Shown here: one piece after another, positions 1 through 11,937 of the stretch
How the letters are laid out: each line of letters starts with the position of its first letter
Numbering within the stretch: the first letter of the stretch is position 1
Source of the DNA: Medicago truncatula
Lineage: Eukaryota > Streptophyta > Magnoliopsida > Fabales > Fabaceae
DNA: 64,000 nucleotides
NCBI RefSeq assembly: GCF_003473485.1
Contig: NC_053043.1
Coordinates: forward strand, 38,602,576 to 38,666,575
Direction: 5' to 3'
Translations under genes and position numbers: made by a program
Notes under the pieces: model-generated
The model's input: only the letters and a program-made list of their open reading frames with translations
Database searches by the model: none
Told to the model about the DNA's origin: nothing

Positions 1-872
1 AAATAGTGGAAGTTGACGGAGGTCACATTATAAGGTCAAGAGGTCGAAAAGATCGTCATAGTAAAGTTTGCACGGCGAAAGGGCCGAGAGACAGACGCGT
101 TCGTCTCTCGGCCCATACCGCTATTGAATTTTACGATGTTCAAGATCGACTGGGCTTTGATAGGCCCAGTAAAGCACTTGATTGGCTCATTAATAAAGCT
201 AAGCCTGCCATCGATCAACTTGCTCATCTTCCTCCATGGAAACCCACTCTTTTCAAACAGCAACAGCAAAAGCAACAAAACGACGACGTTTCAGAGGAAC
301 AGAGTCAAAACGAAAACGAGTTTCGTTTTGTTCAGAATTTTAGCAATAATGGTAACAGCAACAGTTTCATTCCGTTTCAAAATGAAATACCTGAAACGGC
401 GTCGTTTAGGAATGATTTGAAGCTTTCGCTTCAACAGAATCAGAATCAACACGTGCAACAGCACGTGCTTTTCACCGGGAATTTTGATGGAATGGTGACG
501 TGGAATTCCGGTGGTGGTGCTACTACTATTGATACTGGTAGTGGTGGCGGTGGTGGTGATGGTTTTGTGTTTCATGGTTCTTCGCCGTCGCCGGTTGTTT
601 TTCCGGCGGTGATGTATGGTCAGAATCAGTATCTTTCACAGAGGGGACCCCTTCAGTCCAGTTACAATCCTTCAGTTCGTGCTTGGTTAGATGCGCCGGC
701 GACATTTGTTGCGGCTGATTATCGACTTCAAGCGGGTGGTTCGGGTGCCGGATTTGCTTCTGGTGGCTTTTCTGGTTTTCGTGTGCCGGCACGAATTGGA
801 GGTGATGATGAGGAGATGCATGGCGGTTTATCTGACAGGCTGTCGTCTGCGTCCTCAGATTCTCGCCGTTGA
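1..872 (+). CDS. TCP4-like: CIN-type TCP transcription factor (TCP4-like), 5' end missing
   Basis: Plant-specific nuclear transcription factor of the class II CIN clade, which in Arabidopsis promotes leaf differentiation and limits marginal growth. The open frame enters the window from the left (codons begin at base 3) and stops with TGA at 870-872. The visible part is about 290 residues. The TCP bHLH domain fills roughly residues 12-72, with the basic stretch [19 protein letters not shown] and the helix II motif [12 protein letters not shown]. It is followed by Q/N-rich and Gly-rich linkers and a C-terminus ending SSASSDSRR, as in TCP3/TCP4 proteins. A miR319 complementary site lies in the coding sequence (641-661), which fixes the miR319-regulated CIN subgroup. 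Only about ten N-terminal codons are probably missing. TCP3, TCP4 or TCP10 cannot be distinguished here. Confidence 0.95.
   Translation, partial: IVEVDGGHIIRSRGRKDRHSKVCTAKGPRDRRVRLSAHTAIEFYDVQDRLGFDRPSKALDWLINKAKPAIDQLAHLPPWKPTLFKQQQQKQQNDDVSEEQSQNENEFRFVQNFSNNGNSNSFIPFQNEIPETASFRNDLKLSLQQNQNQHVQQHVLFTGNFDGMVTWNSGGGATTIDTGSGGGGGDGFVFHGSSPSPVVFPAVMYGQNQYLSQRGPLQSSYNPSVRAWLDAPATFVAADYRLQAGGSGAGFASGGFSGFRVPARIGGDDEEMHGGLSDRLSSASSDSRR
641..661 (+). promoter_or_regulatory. miR319 target site in the TCP coding sequence
   Basis: The 21 bases from 641 (GAGGGGACCCCTTCAGTCC, then AG) are complementary to miR319 apart from a few mismatches near the 5' side of the target. They sit in the C-terminal coding half, where Arabidopsis TCP2/3/4/10/24 carry the site. 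Transcript cleavage by miR319 is expected from the family; the match is seen, the cleavage is inferred. Confidence 0.9.
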
Positions 873-3596
873 ATTTGGTAGCCTGAATTTCCTTGTCCTC
901 ATAGCTCCTGCCTTAGAAACCCTAATTTGGCATGTGAATTGTGAACTTGCTGTGTTTCTTGGTGGATCAAGGTGGGGAGTTGAATTTGGATTTGGAATAG
1001 TTCGGTTCGGTTCAATGGTTTATGCTTAGGAAATGAAGAAAATTTGGAGTTGAATTTTCAGGTTTTCCATTCCTCAAGTTTGTTATGTTAATTTTCATGT
1101 TAGTGTACTATGTTTGATGTATGTTTGGTTATCTTTCTTGTATTGATATGTTTGGTTATCTTTGTTGTATTACTATGTTTGATGTTGTTTAAACTTTGTT
1201 ACAATTTGTAGTGACTATATATCTATTGTGTAATTTGTTATTCAAGTTTTAGTTTTGGTATGAAAATATGCATTATAGCTATAGTTTGCTTGATTTATCT
1301 TCATATACTTTCCATGTTTGTGAAGAGCTAGATGAAGTTGTGAGCTTTCTCTCTGTTACAAAACAGGGAAAATTCCGGAATAAGCCAATATATGAACTTG
1401 TAGTGTATGCTCAAGATTTAGTTTGGTTGTTATGTCATGTTTCAAATGAGGGAAGAGATGAAAGAGGGTTCTTTTTAGTGAGAAATGATTGTTTTCTTAC
1501 TTTTTTATTACTGTTTTTATTGTGACCTTTCATCATTCTTCTATTGCTTCCTTATGCTCTTAAAGGGAATTGAAAGATCAATCCAGTTCTATAGTTTTAG
1601 TGTGTATGATCTATCCCTTTCGTGCTTGAGTTCTGGAAGCATTTAGATGAGAAGTCATTGTCTATGAACAGTGGAAGCTGTTTTACTAAAGAAACTAGTT
1701 GCGTAAGAGTTGATTCTGAGCTTGCTATAAGGAAAAATTTCCTTGATTTGGTGTGGTTTTCTTCTTTTCCTCTTTAGCATGTGATGGTTCATGATTGTGA
1801 CTGAGGAGTTAATTAGGCGTCATAGTTATAGCTTATAGGCTATGGTAGAAGAGGAAAAAAAAGGAAGGGAAGTGATCCAAGTTATCTTGATGAATGGTAG
1901 CTTACCTACTTACTCAGCTGATTTGGAGACCTAGATTCTCTGCTGTAACAAATTCACAGTCATTGCAGTTAGGTAATTATAACCGTTGGATGAAGATCAA
2001 ACATCTCATGTTTCAAATACAGTTAATTCAAACATGAGGTTGGAAAATTGGTCTTCTGATCCTGATCTAATGGTTGTGATTTTCACCTTAATTATACTAT
2101 GTGATTTTACTGTTTTCTGAATATGAACCCAGTATAGTCCCCAAATGAAACTTGAACTTCGGGTTTTGAGAAGTGGTTTTTATCATTGGGTTTGAAACCT
2201 CATCTTCCCTCTGGGAACCCAAATATTAGAGGCATGTTTGGATTTACGGTGAGTATGGTAGAATCACAGTGTGCCACTGTGATTTTGACAAAAACTATAC
2301 TCTAGAACTTCAACAAAAATATGGTGTCATTGTGATCTTGTCAAACTCAATGCAATTTCAAACACGCACTAGGCACACCTTTTTATTCAAGTTCCTCAAC
2401 CTTGCTTAAGTCAGTTGAGGTTTTAAGTAGTGGGGGCATCTGCATGTCACATTATATACTCAATATGCAATGAATTTGGGTAGATTAATTCTAGTAGGTA
2501 GAACAAGTGGGGAAAGTGGAAGACATCTGCAGGGGATGATCACATTGAAGTTCAATTATGGAAGAATTTTACACACATATAGGTGCTATGAAAGTATGGT
2601 TCTTTTTCATCTGTCTGTGGTCCTCTACCCCCTGAGATTTCAGTGCCTAAAAATGTATTTTGGCCAGCTGGAAATGCTCTTACAAAAGGGGAAATTAAAT
2701 AAAAGGAAAATTAAAAAATACTGGCTTCTACGGAGATCGTAGTAATTGTTTTTTGGGTTGTTTGTTGGTTCCTCTAGTTAGTTGATAAATAACATTACTT
2801 CAAAAGGTTGAATTGGTCATTATACAGAACACAGTTCTGGATTGCCATATTTGCAGAATAAGGCTATAATTAATGAGGATGTTTCCATAAAGAAGCCTAT
2901 CTTGCCCTGTCTTTATCTGTCTGAAACTATGCAATAACTAGAGGATAGTTTGCAAAAGAAACTAAATTATAAACCTTTGCTACATATTTTGTCATGGGAA
3001 GTGAAGGCATTATCTTTATTGTTTCAATGTTTCTTAAAAACAATTGGAGGATTGTAGGTAAAAAGAATATGACTAGTGTGTTTTATTTGCTCTTGGCAGT
3101 TGTAACCAATGTAGCATTGACTTTTCAAATTTAAGTGAGTCGGATGTTTGACATGTGTCGGTGCTGGACACCAACACGACACTGACACCGACACCGACAC
3201 CGACACATGTGTTCAATTCAATAACTTTCATTTTCTCATGTTATTGTCGATGCCATAGTATCAGTGTCGTGTTTAGTGTTTGTATTAGTGCTTCATAGAT
3301 TGTTAAAGAAAACTATTTGAACTATGATGCTTAATACATTAGAATAAAATTATGTGTGGTGAAGAATCACTGCTCCTGAAATGAAGGGAATAATAGTAGA
3401 CCATTATCATGTTTCAACCAAAACTAGCAAATTCATGATCATACAAAAGCAAATAACAAGTTAAAGTCTTCTACTGATACACACGACACACCCGATGGTA
3501 GATTCTTACAAGCCAAATATGGAAAATAAACCCCAAAAGAAGATGAAGAAAACCAGGAGCCGTGAATCTTTCTGCCTTGCCATTTTTTGGCAGACC
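873..3596. other. TCP 3' flank and intergenic DNA, no gene seen
   Basis: AT-rich sequence holding the presumed 3' UTR of the TCP gene. Frames such as 1268-1525 (85 codons) and 2470-2742 (90 codons) have no recognisable domain and are most likely chance. Near 2230-2370 there is a short stretch with weak inverted ends (GGCATGTTTGGA and TTTCAAACACGC), possibly an old MITE. Confidence 0.6.
3151..3210. repeat. GACACCGACAC-type dispersed repeat with (GACACC)n
   Basis: Contains GTGTCGGTGCTGGACACC and a run of ACACCGACACCGACACCG. A related sequence occurs twice in NCL intron 1 (34560-34935), so this is a dispersed family and not a local microsatellite only. Confidence 0.55.
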
Positions 3597-6467
3597 TCAT
3601 GTTTTGTTTTTCTTTCCTTTCTCAGTCTCCTGCGCATTTGACATGGAAGCTTTAGCCAATGGTGATTTTAATGGCGATTTTGTTTCATTCTCCTTCCCAT
3701 TTGACATGCCAGCTTTAGTCAATGGTGATTTTAGTGGTGATTTTGTATCATTGTGGTTCATCTTATCTAATTTGGTCTTCTGCTGCTGGCCATTGAGTTT
3801 ATTTTTTTTGGGGGACTGAACTTGAACCCGAACTTCCCAAGGACGCGCTGCAACCCAACGCTCCATCCAGCTCCAACCCCAGCTTTCTTTACCAAGGCTA
3901 TAAGAAGCCTGACCAAAATACTGGTTACAGTTTGGCCTCCACTGCAATATTACCTTGACATTAGTAGTCAAATTTTGATTTTAAGAAAGGATAAATCAAG
4001 TGGAACAAGTTATGCACCTGATGAGAGAAAGCATACGCCATGGCTCGCTCTCGTTTAATTGCTGCTTCTTCTCGCTGATGTATCCTGGATAGTATCTCTT
4101 CCATTGTTTCGGAACCGCTGCACCATTCCACCTGGGATACATTTACGAAATGCCATGCTTTATTGAAAGTGACCAATATAATAGCGATAACACTTTAAAA
4201 AGCTAACTATCACATATAGATTATGGTAACACTACCTCGAGCTCATTAATCTTAGCCTCAATTTTTAACTGGCTTTCCAATCTCTTTTGCTTAATCCTGG
4301 CTGCTGTTATCATACACATTCGACGAGCTCTAATTTGATCTTGTATTCTGCTCCATGAATGTATGTAGTTAAGTGTTGTTGCTGTTTGGTCTCTGGCCAT
4401 GTGGTCTTGAATTAAAGCTTCAAAGTTCTCTGCTCCTCTTAGATGTTGAAATGTTCTTCTTGCCTACATACATTGGTATGGGGAGAGGGAGTATGTTTCA
4501 TCATCATGTCATTAAGCTTATGTGAAAATTGCTAAATTTTGTAGAAATGCTTCAAATCAACATTTCTAAAGTTAGGGGCATGCATAAAATTATGACATAT
4601 TAAGGGATACTTAAAACTAAAAAATTAATCGTTAAAAATATACCTCCGTCCCTATTATAAGACCCTTTTGAGAATTTTTTTGTCCCTTTTTATAAGACCT
4701 ATTTGCTATTTTCAACTACATTAATTATTTCTTTACATACATGTTCGTATTTATTATACATCTTTTTCTTCAATCAGCAATAAATAGCATATGGAAAACA
4801 TAAGGATAAAATCGTAAAAACAACAGTAATTACAAACAATTTTAATACAAATTTTCACTTTCTTAATTTCCGTTATTTTAACAAAAGAGTCTTATATATA
4901 GAGACGGAGGTAGTAACTTGTTGTCAAGAAGGTAAGTATAGAAAAACAGATGAGGGAAATAATTGCTTTCCAACATTTATAAAAGAGGGTGATAATTGCA
5001 TAACAGAGAATATCATCATAACTCAGGACTTAATTAATTCTCCTTCCAAAATCAGAGAGCTGTGCCTGAAGTTCATTGCTTTCAGTTTAATTATTTCCAG
5101 TAGTAATAAAATAAAAGTGAAGACACTAGTGGTCCATGTTCTAAAGTCATTATCAAAGTAAATGGTACCTTGTGGAAATACAAAATATTCAGTTTTTTTT
5201 TTGTCAAGATATTCAGTGTCATTTATTCCTTTTAAATTTGATTTAATGTAAAAACTAGACTATCACTAAAGAAGGATGTCGATAGTTATTATATTTTTAG
5301 ATTTTGCAAATAAAAACATCATATAAATGTATAGAACTTTATTTTCTTTTAATGAATCAAAATATAACCTCATGTCACTTTTTTAAGTTGACAAAAAGAA
5401 TAATAAATTGTTGACAGTTGCAGCCATGTCTATGATTGCAATGAAAGTTAGAAGGTACCACTTAAAGGAAATGGAATTTTTGCTTCACTAGAGCAAGGTG
5501 AACATGTGTAAAGCAAACTTAGTATTTTCATAAGGGTTAAGTATAGGTTTGATTATAAGAATCAAAAGTCTAAATGCATGAACTATATTCCCTCTGTAGT
5601 TAAGAATTCATGGATTTGATGCAATCACACGATCTGGACCGTCGGATCAAGATCGTTATGAGCTTTTTAATCTTAGTCTTACAGTTAAGATCAATGACTG
5701 CATGATTGCGTGATTAAAAATCTAAAAATCGCAAAATGCATAAGGCGCATTATACTGTGAAAATTGTAGTAAAAATGCAATAAAAAGAGTCTAGCATCAC
5801 AAAGATATTGTACCATAAATGAACGAAATGCATTTTGAATCCGAGTAGCAGCAATATTGTGAATCAACCTGGAAGGAACTGTCCTCTCCATCATCATCAA
5901 ACCTTCATTGGGAGTGCTACTTGATTCTTCATGAGGGCTATGGTTCCCATTGGTAGGTTCATTTGATATTTCAGCAGTAGATTGCACCTATTCAAAGAGT
6001 GCTAAGAGAACAAGAAACAACACTGGAAGTTCCAAAGCATGGTAAAAATGGTTTGCTCATAATGAGATTGCATATTAAATTATAGAATTTATATATATTT
6101 TCTCTTATTGGTTGAATTTCAACCGACATAAGTGTGTTCAATAAAAAGTGTTAGAGAGTATGTTGTTATCACCGCTTCGAAATTTATCGTTTGTGGATTT
6201 TAACTTAACTCTTTTAAGTCTTACTTGAAAAAAATATTTATTTAATAAAGCAAATGACATAAGAGTAGTCACTCCTCATTATTAGTCAACAGAAAATCTA
6301 AATTAGGAGCAGAGAAATTCTCTCCAAACTCTCATCATGTTTGCAAATTTTATTAAAGTTGAAGGACTGAAAAGAGAGAGAAAGGTAAAAACCTTTTCTT
6401 GGTTGGATTTATCTTCTTTCCGTTTCTTCCTTCTGATTATTATTTTAAACCATTTCTTTGGACCCAT
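3597..6467 (-). CDS. IQ67-domain (IQD) calmodulin-binding protein
   Basis: IQD proteins are calmodulin-binding scaffolds on microtubules and plasma membrane. Five exons are read on the minus strand: 6467-6393, 5987-5814, 4463-4236, 4131-4018, 3941-3597. All introns are GT-AG and all junctions phase 0, giving 311 residues, within range for short IQDs. The N-terminus MGPKKWFKIIIRRKKRK is the usual basic start. The IQ67 region spans about residues 68-165: the first IQ motif is ATRIQNAFRSFMARR, split by intron 2 after FRSFM, and a second lies near SWSRIQDQIRARR. Next come the IQD signature SGSETMEEILSRIHQREEAA and the WSWMERWVAARPWE motif of exon 5. The C-tail carries a tandem duplication (KSPLKSPL twice). 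No DUF4005 block is seen. The exact IQD number is not assigned. Intron 2 holds a Stowaway-like MITE. Confidence 0.9.
4643..4910. mobile_element. Stowaway-type MITE in IQD intron 2
   Basis: Terminal inverted repeats begin CCTCCGTCCCTATTATAAGA on the left and end TCTTATATATAGAGACGGAGG on the right, bordered by TA dinucleotides at 4641-4642 and 4911-4912. At about 268 bp it matches Tc1/mariner-derived Stowaway elements. No coding capacity. Confidence 0.8.
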
Positions 6468-7284
6468 TCTAAAACAAGCCTGCATATCAATATTCAAACA
6501 ATTTGTAGTAATTCTCGTGCATAAACAGCTATAATACTTGAAGAAATGTGTCTAGAAAATCATAAACTCCATTAAGAGTTTATCAAGCAAACATTAAAAA
6601 ATGGAATGACTATTATTTTCATTTTTTTTTTTTTTGTGTGTGTGTATATGGCAACAGTTAGTTTCATAAAATTTTAAAAGTTAAAATATGAAAGTATATC
6701 ATACCATCGTGTAGACCTTCTAATAGCAAGAACATCAAACAGCTACCTTATTTCAAGGCCAAAACTACTGAAAATCAATCCTAAACCAAGTTAATGCAGT
6801 GTAATTCTATTTGAGGAGAAAAAGAAATACGTATATACCCAAATTAACTATGCACATATACATAATTTTTTATTTTTTTACAAAATATACACACATACTA
6901 AAAAAATAACACAGCAAGATAATCACAATTAATAATAAATGGCAAAATAAAATTGCATCAAAATCCAAGGAGTTGCAATACCTGAACTGAAACAAAGATG
7001 CAAATGAAATGAAATGATAATTAGGAGGATATACAAGAGACTTACAATTGTAGAGAATGATTAATGATGGATAGTTTATGGTAAGACGTGGTACATTGTA
7101 ATACAACACATAAAAAGAAAGAGCTAGAGAGAGTTCCATAATAGTGTGGAGTGACAACTTAACCATAGTGAAGTAGATGTTTGATCTCTTGTAGGTTTAG
7201 GAGTCTATGACAAAGGTGAGGGAAGGTAGTAGTGGTATTCAATATTTCATGTCTAATTGTGTTTCTGAAAATGATTTTTACTTT

Positions 7285-7372
7285 ATCCTCGTGAGCTTAG
7301 CTCAGGTGGTATGGACAATACATAAAATATGCACGGTCCGGGGTTTGAATCCCAGCCAAAAAAAAAAAAAAA
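7285..7372 (+). mobile_element. 88-bp tRNA-derived retroposon (short SINE) with 12-bp TSD
   Basis: A pol III A box (TAGCTCAGGTGG) and B box (GGTTTGAATCCC) are followed by an A15 tail. The exact 12-bp repeat GATTTTTACTTT lies on both sides (7273-7284 and 7373-7384). There is almost nothing beyond the tRNA-like head, so it is either a very short SINE or a tRNA retropseudogene. Confidence 0.85.
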
Positions 7373-8481
7373 GATTTTTACTTTGATTTCATCATTGAAA
7401 CGAAAAATAAAATGAAACACGTACCATTAAAAAACAAAACTTCAACTTAAGAAAATAATAATAAGATAGTATGAAAAATCAAAGAGTGAGGGAGGATAAA
7501 CTTACACTTTTTCTTCTACGTTATTTCTGTTTTTATCTCTTGTCATATTCGTACCATTTTGTACCAAATTGCAATTAGTTAGTGAACTATTAAATCATCT
7601 AAAAATGAGCTATATATTTTAAGGGAGATATGTGTAAGAAAATATGATTCTTTGAAAACCAAAAAAAATATTAATCGTTTGATAAGGGGATCATTTTTAT
7701 CCTTCCATGTTTTCTGTTTTGTTAACCCTCTAATTAAAATGAGATTTCAGTGTTCATTTTCGGTTGGGATGTAAGTAAAAATCTTTCGAAGGATTCGTCC
7801 TTATTGATATGGTAAGTGTGAGTAACAGTCTCATAATAGATGAATTGATGCCTACGAGTTTAAGATAAGATGTGGCATCCAATCCTACTTGTGTAGTTAC
7901 TCAAAACCCAACCTTTAGACTCACTTATACGCCAATTCATCTCTCAATCATTTTTATCATCTACAAGGCTCGAACCTTAGACCTTGCATAATGAATATGA
8001 GTATGTTGTGAATTTAAACCCTTGTGCAAAACTAACAAGACAATATGCGTAGCAAATAACAATGGAGCATAACAACCAAAATATCAAATATAGAAATTTA
8101 AGTGTATAGAAAATCGATAATAAAAAAAAAACACAAAGATAAAAGAATAGAGTAGCAAACACACAATTATTTATCAAATTCGACTTAAAATGACATATGT
8201 ATAGAGGAGAGAACATATCTCCAATCCATTATCAATGGTCTTTACAAGGGATACAAAGAATTTTCATCCCTTTGTGTTTATTCTCTTAACCCAAAAGAAG
8301 ACCTCTTAAAAAATCACGAGAGAAAACTTAAATTCTTCCTCTAATAAAATCTCTCAACCATTAGCTCTTAAGATTCCCTAAACGTTCACTCTTTTTGTGA
8401 TACCAAACAATAAGGTAAGAATATTGTGTTCATATTGATTCTGAGTATTCTTAGCACTGCCTCTCCAAACATAGATTGATA

Positions 8482-8626
8482 CTCCCTCCGTATTTTAATA
8501 TAAATAAAATTGATTTTTTAGGTTCATTCATTTAATGATGTATCTGATCTATAATACAAATCACATACATCATTAAATAAATAAACTTAAAAAATTAATT
8601 TTGCTTATAATAAAATACGGAGGGAG
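8482..8626. mobile_element. Stowaway MITE, highly palindromic
   Basis: Begins CTCCCTCCGTATTTTA and ends TAAAATACGGAGGGAG between TA dinucleotides (8480-8481, 8627-8628). The inverted symmetry extends almost through the whole 145 bp, so the single strand could fold into one hairpin. This is the classic Stowaway CTCCCTCCGT terminus. Confidence 0.9.
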
Positions 8627-9251
8627 TAATTCTTACCACAAGCGGATGGGCTTGAGTACTCTAAAATTACTCACACAATTAAAAACGTCCAAAGATCCTC
8701 TAGATGCACCATCGGGTATTGCATTTTATCCAATGAATTGGTGATATAATCCAACATACCTATTTAATTAAAAGGAGGAGGAGCATGACATTGAAATACT
8801 TCAAGATAACAAACTCTTTAATGGACGAGTAAATGTTACCGTTGGATTACTTTTGATTTGAACCAAATCTTGTTCAAACATAGGAGGGATGTTTGAAACT
8901 CAAGTTATTATTTCTTTATCGAATTCAAACTATTAATTTATTTTTCAATTTTCTTCTTCATTAAATTTAATTTAGCTAGTTTTTGCCAAATTTAATATAT
9001 AATTCATTTTTTAAATGATGAATTGGTAGAGAAAAATTTAGTTGATTATTTAATTAAATTATTTTTTAATCAATTTTATATATTTATAAGATGTTAACCT
9101 TTATTTTTTAGGGTAATTATTGTTTCAACTTATACAACTAAGTTTTATTCATTTAATAAATTATAGATTATTATATAAGTCATCTTTTTCTTTTACTATT
9201 TTTGCAGTATATAGATTTTTATAAATATTATGCATAATACCAGACAATAAT

Positions 9252-9253
<2 letters not shown>

Positions 9254-9316
<63 letters not shown>
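9254..9316. repeat. (TA)n microsatellite
   Basis: An uninterrupted TA run of about 31 units. Confidence 0.97.
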
Positions 9317-9318
<2 letters not shown>

Positions 9319-9746
9319 AACTCAGACAACGTCGAAGAAATACAATTTTTTTAAGAAACCTGATAAATACACTAGTTTACATAAAACAAACACACATACA
9401 TCATCACATTTTATTTTATTTTTTAAGTAAGATTGCATATCTAATTCTAATAAGGTGCAATATATGGTAGGTACAAAATCCAACCAAACATAGCGCATGA
9501 ATGTGAAAATTCAGGTAACGAATCTTATCAAAGAGACCTTGATGAAAGCCTTATATATTGTGTATCTAACAAAATCTTAAGCTCCTTACATAGCAAACAA
9601 AATTTTGATGTCACACTTTACTCATATATATGGTCCCAATCTCCACTTTCCCCATATTTTTGCCTCCAGGACGGTGGTTTCTGTCTCTTAGTTGATGACA
9701 AAATCTCTTGTTCAATCTTGCATCGGTTATAAACTTATAACTTATA

Positions 9747-9893
9747 TTTCCTCTGGTCACATTTATAAGCAAAAAACTACTTTTTAGATATATAAAATAA
9801 TTAACGTATTTTGTCACATTTATAGACCAAATACATTAATTATTCAATGAATTTAAAAAATTGTGTTTTACTTATAAATGTGACAGGAAGGAG
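9747..9893. mobile_element. Stowaway-like MITE
   Basis: The left end TTCCTCTGGTCACATTTATA is mirrored by the right end TATAAATGTGACAGGAAGGAG, with TA on both sides. The ends are more diverged than in the 8482 element, suggesting an older copy. Confidence 0.7.
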
Positions 9894-10507
9894 TAGGAAA
9901 TATGAATTTTGTTTATTTGACTTTTCAACTTTTGGACCTACTTATTTGTGCCTGAATCTGAATAAAAGTGGGGTCCTAAGAAAAAAATGTAGAGATAACT
10001 TTCCTAATCAGCATATGACATAGAGATACAGTCAGATTTTAATTAAAGCTACTATATGGTATATCTATACACATATTTATAATGACATCTCAACTTGTTT
10101 TCTGCACAGTAAGATAACTTTCGCTTTCTTTCCTGTGTATGATATCTAAAGTTTTCTATTTTTGGTGAAAGTTTTCTGAAATTAAGAAAATGTGACAATT
10201 GATTGATTACCCTTATCTAATGTACACAGTGAGGGACACCCATTTGAATGATCCAAGTAACCAATTTTATGAATTGGATGTGCTGCGGTGAGTAATACAT
10301 GTGGTCCAAATTTTAACGGTCATTGGATCGAGATTGGATGATTCATATTTAAAAATTTAGTGTTTTAGTTTTTTGAAAAATCTAAACAATTTAAATCCAA
10401 TCAAACTACCGTAACACCCTTTTTTGTTTTGAAACGGATATTTCTACTAATTAATGGTTAGATTAATATTTTTTGTTTGATCATGTTTAAACTCAGGTTC
10501 TCCAATT

Positions 10508-10610
10508 TCTTTAACTTATTAGAATTCATTATTTAAGTGAATAAGTGAGGTATTCGAATTTCGAACTTCAACTCATACATATAACAATGCATTGTTCCCT
10601 CTGAACTATG
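10508..10610 (-). repeat. Decayed tRNA-type SINE fragment
   Basis: On the minus strand the order (TAGTTCAGAGGG, AATGCATTGTTATATG, a degenerate B box, then CTTATTCACTT) matches the better preserved copy at 20690-20790. Both pol III boxes are damaged. Confidence 0.5.
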
Positions 10611-10857
10611 ATCACATCAACATTGATTTTTGTTCCTAAAAAAAAGGATTTATGGAAGGCTTTGTGTCACGGTCAAAGAGCACTTAGATATGTAACTACA
10701 AATCACATATTATCGATGAGTTCACATCACATTGAACTCGAAGTACAAGTCATGCACTTCTTGGAGAGGACTTTGAATCCATTGCTTACATAACTTCTTC
10801 TTTTTTGTTTCTTTCTTATATGAGCATAGCTTCTTTTCCTTTATATAAATAAATGAT

Positions 10858-10862
<5 letters not shown>

Positions 10863-10924
<62 letters not shown>
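10863..10924. repeat. (TA)n microsatellite
   Basis: A TA run of about 30 units, the second long one in the tract. Confidence 0.97.
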
Positions 10925-10926
<2 letters not shown>

Positions 10927-11421
10927 GTCAATTATCTAGGAATTCAAATTTACCATGACACATGCCTTACGTGTGTTTCACCAAATTAAGAATCCATTGA
11001 TCTCATTCGTCAATAAAATGTGAATGGCACGTACTTATGACTTCTTTAAATTAATGCTTTTTGACTTATGAAAATTTGCTTCTAAAATTGTACATTGAGT
11101 GCAATATTGTTAATTTTCTTCAAAATTGTTAATTGTTAATTGTCTATCATGAAAAACAAATCCGCCAAAGTGCAAACTGAAATTACTTGGATTTATCCTA
11201 AAGAGTTTGGTAGTTTTCTTTTTTGACAAATAAATTTTTGAGAGTTGGGTGTAAAATAAAAGATTTAAATCTGTATTTAAACTTTAAAGATTGCTGATGG
11301 CCTTGCTAATATAGGATTGTCCTTAGATCATCTAACCTGCTGGTACTCAGTTCCTACATTCATCCAGCAGCTTTATGTTCAAAACAAGATAGGTTGGCTA
11401 ATGTTCAATAGTGATAATCTT

Positions 11422-11563
11422 TTTTTTTTGGTAGATAGATAAGATGGCAAAGTCATCATAAACTCACACACACAAAGTGGAGGTACCGGGGTTCGAACCT
11501 CGGTCATGACGTCCAGCCTAACAATTTCGACATTTTTATCAGTTGAACTAGGACTTACAGGAC
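11422..11563 (-). mobile_element. SINE with exact 17-bp TSD
   Basis: Read on the minus strand it contains a tRNA-like head with B box GGTTCGAACCCC and ends in an A-tail (T8 at the left edge on the plus strand). The exact direct repeat TCAATAGTGATAATCTT flanks it at 11405-11421 and 11564-11580. A diverged copy is at 60205-60332, sharing the stretch around TCACGACGTCCGGCCTAACG. Confidence 0.85.
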
Positions 11564-11666
11564 TCAATAGTGATAATCTTATTCAAAGCATTGTGGGACA
11601 CTATATGTAAGCGTTGTGAAAGTCTAATTTATTTCACTAAACTCAACTTTGTTGGAAAGAATTTTT

Positions 11667-11875
11667 AAAAAATTGTTGTTAATATTTGTTATGTTCCACC
11701 ATCTAGTATGCTATTGATATACTATATTATGAGGTATTGTCTCTTTTGGATCGTTGAATGAACCCTTATGATTTAAAAAATTGTCATTAATATATTATGT
11801 CCCGCTATCTAGCATGATATACCATGTTCTGAGGTATTGACTGTTTTGGATCGTTGAGTGAGTCCTCATTATTTA
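11667..11875. repeat. Two-copy tandem repeat, about 105-bp unit
   Basis: Two adjacent diverged copies share the order AAAAAATTGT, TAATAT, CTAGTATG or CTAGCATG, GAGGTATTG, TTTTGGATCGTTGA. No coding frame. Confidence 0.75.
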
Positions 11876-11937
11876 ATTCTTTAAAAAGATATTACTTTAT
11901 CCTTTGATAAAAAGATATTTATAGCTTCTTCTATAAC

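Noticed and set aside
1268..1525. 85-codon frame downstream of the TCP gene
   Set aside because: No domain, AT-rich, no splice or promoter context; probably 3' UTR or intergenic.
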